A stretch of DNA of 46,074 bases from Lwoffella lincolnii (GTDB taxonomy: Bacteria > Pseudomonadota > Gammaproteobacteria > Pseudomonadales > Moraxellaceae), in NCBI RefSeq assembly GCF_002014765.1, contig NZ_MUYT01000003.1, forward strand, positions 1-46,074, given 5' to 3'. This document shows positions 42,212-46,074 of the stretch, piece by piece; the stretch's first letter is position 1, and each line of letters starts with the position of its first letter. The notes under the pieces are model-generated. The model saw nothing but the letters and a program-made list of their open reading frames with translations, was not told the origin of the DNA and did no database searches. Made by a program: the position numbers and the translations under genes.

Positions 42212-42404
42212 AAAGTTAGCTGTTGCTTGTATTCATGAAAAAGTACGCAACCAGCGCTTAAAATTACACCATAAAGTCACGCATAAACTGATTTGCGAAA
42301 ACCAAGCTACCAGTTATGTGATTGAAGATTTAGATGTAAAAAACATGGTAAAGAACCATAAAAAGCAGGCATTAGCTGATGTAGCAGGATTTGCTACTGT
42401 GTAA
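42212..42404 (+). pseudogene. tnpB: tnpB remnant (copy 2), two deletions and a frameshift
   Basis: The sequence reads KLAVACIHEK, then after loss of one A near 42240 it continues VRNQRLKLHHKVTHKLICENQ, VIEDLDVKNMVKNHK and KQALADVAGFATV-stop. This covers the piece just before the RuvC-II glutamate that copy 1 has lost, and the extreme C-terminus. The zinc finger and RuvC-I and RuvC-III aspartates are absent. It is nonfunctional as a protein. Confidence 0.85.
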
Positions 42405-42500
42405 AGAGTTCCCCCAGTATAATACTTATCAGCGTAAGTGTGCTGGCGAAAGGTAACAATTCAATCTAGGTTGGGATTGTTATGGGTCGCAAAGATTCCC
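42405..42500 (+). ncRNA. candidate omega (reRNA-like) RNA scaffold, copy 2
   Basis: Two hairpins match those of copy 1 in position and shape but not in stem bases: CCAG/CTGG with inner ACTTA/TAAGT (42414-42446), and AACAAT-CAATCT/AGGTTG-ATTGTT (42455-42481), followed by the conserved GGGTCGCAAAG. The loop TCAGCG is identical in both copies. Confidence 0.55.
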
Positions 42501-42520
42501 CTACCATAACCGCTAGGTTT

Positions 42521-42560
42521 GGTGGTGGGAGTATGGCAATGGTGGTGGGAGTATGGCAAT
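42521..42560 (+). repeat. perfect 20-bp tandem duplication
   Basis: A 20-base unit starting GGTGGTGGGAGTATGG at 42521-42540 is repeated exactly at 42541-42560. The first copy is the end of the transposon remnant. The second ends 11 bases before the hydrolase start, next to its AAGGA. Confidence 0.9.
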
Positions 42561-42571
42561 AAGGAAGCACC

Positions 42572-43315
42572 ATGAGCATCAAAACTTACCAACTACATAG
42601 CACCACAAAACAAGGCATTGAGCTTATCAGTTATGTGGCGTTGCCTGACTCTGCCAGTGAAGACAATCCTGTTGCTGGTATCTTGGTTGCTCCAGAATGG
42701 TGGGGAGTGGTTGAACACCCCAAACAAGTCACCGAACGCCTTGCCCAAGTAGGCTTTGCTGCGGTGGCAATGGACGTGTACGGCGAAGGCAAACTGACCA
42801 CCGATGCCATTCAAGCCAACGAATGGATGACACAGATGCTTGATGACCAAGACAAGCTGATGGCTCGTTGCCAACAAATTTTAACTGACTTTAGCGATCA
42901 AATGGCGGTTGATGCGAATCGATTGGGGGCCATCGGCTTTTGCTTTGGTGGCAAAATCGTCCTAGACATGGCACGGGTTGGCATGCCATTAAAAGCGGTT
43001 GCTACCTTTCATGGCAACCCCACCCCAAAACAACCTGCCCAAAAAGGCATGTTTCATGCCAACGTGTTGGTGGCTCATGGGCGTGATGACAGCATGGTGT
43101 CGATGCAGGCCATTGAAAAATTAAAACAAGAGCTGGACAATGCCAATGTGAGTTATCAAGTGGACGTCTATGACAACGCCAAACACGGCTTTACCAATCC
43201 CAACGCCGATAAACGCGCTTCTGAAAATGATGTGGACTTGGGCTATCATGAAACTGCTGCCAAACAAAGTTGGGAGAAGATGATTGACTTTATACAAAAT
43301 AACTTATCAAAGTAA
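42572..43315 (+). CDS. dienelactone-hydrolase-family protein
   Basis: The 247-residue alpha/beta hydrolase has a Cys nucleophile in GFCFGGKIVLD (about residue 125), the acid in VAHGRDDSMV (about 175) and the His in YDNAKHGFTNP (about 208). This Cys-Asp-His triad is typical of the family. An early VAPEWWGV segment is also diagnostic. The true substrate is not clear; many chromosomal members are general esterases. AAGGAAG lies ahead of ATG 42572, directly after the transposon remnant. The C-terminus (NLSK) is encoded by the first unit of a 13-bp array. Confidence 0.9.
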   Translation: MSIKTYQLHSTTKQGIELISYVALPDSASEDNPVAGILVAPEWWGVVEHPKQVTERLAQVGFAAVAMDVYGEGKLTTDAIQANEWMTQMLDDQDKLMARCQQILTDFSDQMAVDANRLGAIGFCFGGKIVLDMARVGMPLKAVATFHGNPTPKQPAQKGMFHANVLVAHGRDDSMVSMQAIEKLKQELDNANVSYQVDVYDNAKHGFTNPNADKRASENDVDLGYHETAAKQSWEKMIDFIQNNLSK

Positions 43316-43442
43316 CTTATCAAAGTAACTTATCAAAGTAACTTATCAAAGTCATTCATCAAAATAATTTATCAAAATAATTTATCAAAATAATTTATCA
43401 AAATAATTTATCAAAATAACTTATCAAAATCATTCATCAAGC
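43300..43442. repeat. eleven-copy 13-bp tandem repeat starting at the hydrolase stop codon
   Basis: Eleven 13-base units (TAACTTATCAAAG and variants TAATTTATCAAAA, TCATTCATCAAAA) begin in the last codons of the hydrolase gene. Its stop is the TAA of the second unit. Most units carry TAA, and the period moves it through all frames. The rest of the 368-base gap to 43683 holds only the terminator below and AT-rich sequence. Confidence 0.9.
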
Positions 43443-43480
43443 CAACTGATGACCCATCATCTCCATAAATTCATAACCCA

Positions 43481-43508
43481 AGCCCATTGCCCGTCAATGG
43501 GCTTTTTG
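43481..43508 (+). terminator. intrinsic terminator after the hydrolase
   Basis: Stem AGCCCATTG/CAATGGGCT (43481-43489 and 43495-43503) with loop CCCGT, followed by TTTT. Confidence 0.82.
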
Positions 43509-43683
43509 CTTATTGATTTTTGCTGATTATTGGCTAAATGTGTTGTTGGTTATGTAAAAAAATAATTTACAAATCGTCTATTTGGTGAAACAATGCTTTT
43601 TTAATTTGGCTCAAGTTAATTGGATTTGTTTATATTTGATTTTTTACATTAAAAGATGACATTTAAATAAGGACATACACAGT

Positions 43684-45249
43684 ATGACGCAAAATATCAA
43701 CCACTTGGAAGGCGATACGCCAATAAAGCCCCATAAAGACAGTGGTTTTATGGGACACCCAAAACCCTTACAACCGCTATTTTTTACTGAGATGTGGGAG
43801 CGTTTTTCTTATTATAGCATTCGTCCTTTGTTGGTGCTGTTTATGGTGGCAACCATTCAAAGTGGCGGGTTTGGCTTTGATGATGTTACTGCTTCTGCCA
43901 TTTATGGTATTTTTGCTGGGGCAATGTATTTAATGGCAGTGCCAGGTGGTTGGCTTGCGGATAACTGGCTTGGGCAAGAACGGGCATTGTGGTGGGGCAG
44001 TTTAATCATTGCCTTGGGTCATTTGTGCATTGCGTTATCTGCCATGGTGGGTGCGTCGGTATTTTTTTTGGGGTTGATGTTCATTGTCATCGGTTCAGGG
44101 TTGTTTAAAACCTGTATTTCGGTGATGGTGGGGGCATTATATCCTGACGGTGATGGCCGTCGTGATGCTGGGTTTACGCTATTTTATATGGGCATTAACA
44201 TTGGGGCGTTGTTTGCGTCTTTAATTGTGGGGATTTTTAAAGAACAAGGCATGTGGCATGTCGGCTTTGGGGTCGGTGGTTTTGGCATGTTGGTGGCTTT
44301 ATTGTTGTATCGCTTTTATGCACGTGCCAGCCTAAAAAAATACGCTCAAGAAAATAACATTACTCCTGTGTGGGAGTACCCCAGTGGTCAGGTTGCCAAT
44401 GTGGGGCGGTGGGTGTTTGCGGTGGTGGCGGTGCTTGCCGTGGTGGTTGGGTTAATTATGATGGGCATCATGCCATTTAATCCACAAGTGGTTGCTGAAT
44501 ACATGACTTATCTGATTGCAGGAACGATTGTTTTGTATTTTTTGTATCGCTTTATTAGCCCAAGTTTAAACAAAAATGAAAAAGTTCGTTTGTTGATTTG
44601 TTTTTTACTCATCATTGGTTCGACCTTATTTTGGTCAAGCTTTGAGCAGCAGCCCACTTCTTTTAACTTATTTGCCGACCGTTATACCGATTTGAATGTG
44701 ATGGGCTTTAACATTCCAAGCCTCTGGTTTCAATCTTTAAATCCATTTTTTATCTTATTGCTTGCCCCCGTTGTCAGTGTGATTTGGGTCAAATTGGCAA
44801 ATAAAGGGCTTGAACCAAGCAGTATGACAAAATTTGCTTTGGGCATGTTATTGGCAGCAGCAGGGTTTGGCTTGATGATTGTGGCAGCCAACCATGTGGT
44901 GAACCAACCCGGTACATTGGTATCGCCCATGTGGCTGGTGGGCAGTTTGCTCCTATTGACACTGGGTGAATTGGCACTTAGCCCTGTTGGCTTATCGTCA
45001 ATGACCAAGCTTGCTCCTGAACGAATGCAGGGGCAAATCATGGGCTTATTTTTTGCGTCGATTGCGGTGGGCAATCTGGTGGCGGCGTTTTTTGGTGGCT
45101 ATGTCACCGCTGATACCATTAATGACTTACCCAACTTATTTGCCACCATGGCGATATTTTTGGTGGTGAGTGCGGTGATGCTGTTAATCTTATCTCGTCC
45201 CATCGAAAAAATGCTCAAGAACTCAGAAACACTTAAGCAAGCGGAGTAA
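43684..45249 (+). CDS. POT/PTR2-family proton-coupled oligopeptide transporter
   Basis: The 521-residue inner-membrane transporter has about 14 helices and imports di- and tripeptides with protons. The first helix carries the proton-coupling ExxER motif in EMWERFSYYSIRPLLVLFM (about 31-50). GGWLADNWLGQERALWWG, the PTR2 signature FTLFYMGINIGAL (about 155-175) and FWSSFEQQPTSFNLFADR (about 318-335) follow. The usual YYG after ExxERF reads YYS here. AAGGA stands about 12 bases before the ATG. The gene is monocistronic; no terminator is seen before the IS607 element. Confidence 0.93.
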   Translation: MTQNINHLEGDTPIKPHKDSGFMGHPKPLQPLFFTEMWERFSYYSIRPLLVLFMVATIQSGGFGFDDVTASAIYGIFAGAMYLMAVPGGWLADNWLGQERALWWGSLIIALGHLCIALSAMVGASVFFLGLMFIVIGSGLFKTCISVMVGALYPDGDGRRDAGFTLFYMGINIGALFASLIVGIFKEQGMWHVGFGVGGFGMLVALLLYRFYARASLKKYAQENNITPVWEYPSGQVANVGRWVFAVVAVLAVVVGLIMMGIMPFNPQVVAEYMTYLIAGTIVLYFLYRFISPSLNKNEKVRLLICFLLIIGSTLFWSSFEQQPTSFNLFADRYTDLNVMGFNIPSLWFQSLNPFFILLLAPVVSVIWVKLANKGLEPSSMTKFALGMLLAAAGFGLMIVAANHVVNQPGTLVSPMWLVGSLLLLTLGELALSPVGLSSMTKLAPERMQGQIMGLFFASIAVGNLVAAFFGGYVTADTINDLPNLFATMAIFLVVSAVMLLILSRPIEKMLKNSETLKQAE

Positions 45250-45320
45250 ATGGCAGGCAAAATAAATAGCAGATGAGATAAGTCACAGATGGAATGAGCC
45301 TTAGGGTTACTAACTGTTTA

Positions 45321-45355
45321 TTGAAATCTACCTAAACCTATGTAATAATTCTCAA
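45321..45355 (+). promoter_or_regulatory. promoter of IS607-type tnpA, probably leaderless
   Basis: TTGAAA (45321-45326) and AATAAT (45344-45349) are spaced by 17 bases. Transcription would begin at or within one or two bases of the ATG at 45356, and no Shine-Dalgarno fits between, so a leaderless mRNA is likely. Confidence 0.55.
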
Positions 45356-45970
45356 ATGAATAGATTAGTTAGTATCAATGAAGCATCAAAACGACTTGGC
45401 GTGTCCATCTCCACTTTGCGGAGATGGGACGAAACAGGTGTTCTTGTTGCTGAACGCACGCCCAAAGGTCATCGCAGATATGACATTAATAAACTGCACC
45501 CTAATTTTTACCACAATCTACCCATGCTCAAACGCAAAACAGTTGGTTACGCTCGTGTATCAAGCCACGACCAAAAGGACGATTTAGACCGTCAGATTGG
45601 TGTATTGGAGTTGTACTGTGCCAATCAAGGTTGGCAATTTGAAATCGTGGGTGATTTGGGTAGTGGTATGAATTACCACAAAAAAGGCTTAAACCTGCTT
45701 TTAGATGGCATTTTAAATGACGAAATTGGACGTTTGGTCTTAACCCACAAAGACCGCCTATTGCGTTTTGGCTCGGAGCTTATTTTCGCTTTATGTGAAA
45801 AAAAGAATGTGGAAGTTGTCATCATTAATCAAGGCGAAAACCCATACTTTGAAGAAGAATTAGCCCAAGATGTGCTAGAAATCATCACGGTATTTTCCGA
45901 AAGACTGTACGGCTCACAAAGCAAGAAAAACAAAAAAGTCTTAGAAGCAATTAAGGCGATGTTAGAATGA
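45356..45970 (+). CDS. tnpA: IS607-family serine recombinase (TnpA)
   Basis: The 204-residue transposase has an N-terminal MerR-like helix-turn-helix (SINEASKRLGVSISTLRRWDETG, KGHRRYD) followed by a small serine recombinase domain. The catalytic serine is in VGYARVSSHDQKDDLDRQ (about residue 70), and later motifs are VLTHKDRLLRFG and EIITVFSERLYG. This N-terminal order is specific to IS607. Its stop overlaps the next ATG by four bases (ATGA), as is usual for tnpA-tnpB pairs. It appears intact. Confidence 0.95.
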   Translation: MNRLVSINEASKRLGVSISTLRRWDETGVLVAERTPKGHRRYDINKLHPNFYHNLPMLKRKTVGYARVSSHDQKDDLDRQIGVLELYCANQGWQFEIVGDLGSGMNYHKKGLNLLLDGILNDEIGRLVLTHKDRLLRFGSELIFALCEKKNVEVVIINQGENPYFEEELAQDVLEIITVFSERLYGSQSKKNKKVLEAIKAMLE

Positions 45971-46074
45971 CCTGTATTCGTGGACACATCATTGAGCTAA
46001 AACCTAACAACGCCCAAGCTACCCATCTCAAAAAGGCTTGTGGCGTTGCCAGATTTGCCTATAACTGGGCATTG
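45967..46074 (+). CDS. tnpB: IS607-element TnpB, N-terminus only (runs off the window)
   Basis: The first 36 residues, from MTCIRGHIIELKPNNAQ to VARFAYNWAL, match the start of TnpB proteins (K-x-x-x-G-x-x-R-F-x-Y-N-W-A). This copy has the N-terminal segment missing from the remnant at 39-40 kb. It is coupled to tnpA by the ATGA overlap. Integrity beyond the window cannot be judged. Confidence 0.9.
   Translation, partial: MTCIRGHIIELKPNNAQATHLKKACGVARFAYNWAL

Larger units (their letters stand above)
42120..42540 (+). mobile_element. decayed TnpB-type element, copy 2 (miniature)
   Basis: It shares both ends with copy 1 in opposite orientation: TTTTAACTCATC-TGCGT and CTCCACCCATAATC (from 42120), then the right-end region after the tnpB stop (42405-42540). 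Internal deletions reduce it to about 420 bp. One arm of the left hairpin is lost in a deletion after GATTTAGGT. It is a MITE-like derivative that ends just ahead of the next gene. Confidence 0.75.

Noticed and set aside
43300..43442. Possible CRISPR array
   Set aside because: The 13-base units are contiguous with no spacers, and no cas genes are present. It is a simple tandem repeat.

Overview
The window is a 46 kb piece of a Gram-negative gammaproteobacterial chromosome. AT-rich base use, OmpA and RelA types, the split nitrate-respiration gene set and the repeat style suggest Moraxellaceae, most likely Moraxella. This is inferred from protein resemblance; species cannot be fixed from the sequence. 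About 30 genes are intact. I see no tRNA, rRNA, CRISPR array or prophage.

Layout. 1-13.3 kb: a secreted DUF2147 protein, alanine dehydrogenase, a tandem pair of inner-membrane BON/OmpA-type proteins on the minus strand, a rhomboid protease, RelA, MutM, a small secreted protein and TypA/BipA. 13.4-19.1 kb: an OmpA porin, a FimT/GspH pseudopilin, a GNAT acetyltransferase, RibF and an aromatic aminotransferase. 19.1-23.1 kb: a ferric-iron ABC importer in which fbpA is divergent from fbpBC, with a Fur-like box between them.

23.2-39.1 kb is a nitrate-respiration island: moeB-like, narK1, narL and narX (minus strand), narK2, a UbiH/UbiM-type hydroxylase and narGHJI. The parts fit together as nitrate sensing (NarX/NarL), nitrate/nitrite transport (two NarK types), molybdenum-cofactor sulfur chemistry (MoeB-like), quinone supply (the hydroxylase) and the quinol-nitrate oxidoreductase itself (NarGHI, assembled by NarJ). 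A close match to the NarL 7-2-7 operator lies 167 bases upstream of narG.

39.1-46.1 kb is accessory. Two decayed copies of one TnpB-type (IS200/IS605-like) element lie in inverted orientation on either side of corC and a ycgN-like gene. They are followed by a dienelactone-hydrolase-family gene, a POT peptide transporter and the start of an IS607-type element whose tnpB runs off the window.

Most interesting signals: (1) the right ends of the two TnpB remnants differ in sequence but keep the same hairpins through paired changes, which points to a structured omega-like RNA; (2) short tandem repeats with units of 11, 13, 13 and 16 bases start at the stop codons of four genes and place new stops in all three frames; (3) the NarL operator; (4) the OmpA porin has GHAS where peptidoglycan-binding OmpA domains have GHTD. 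I did not find a wholly new multi-gene system.
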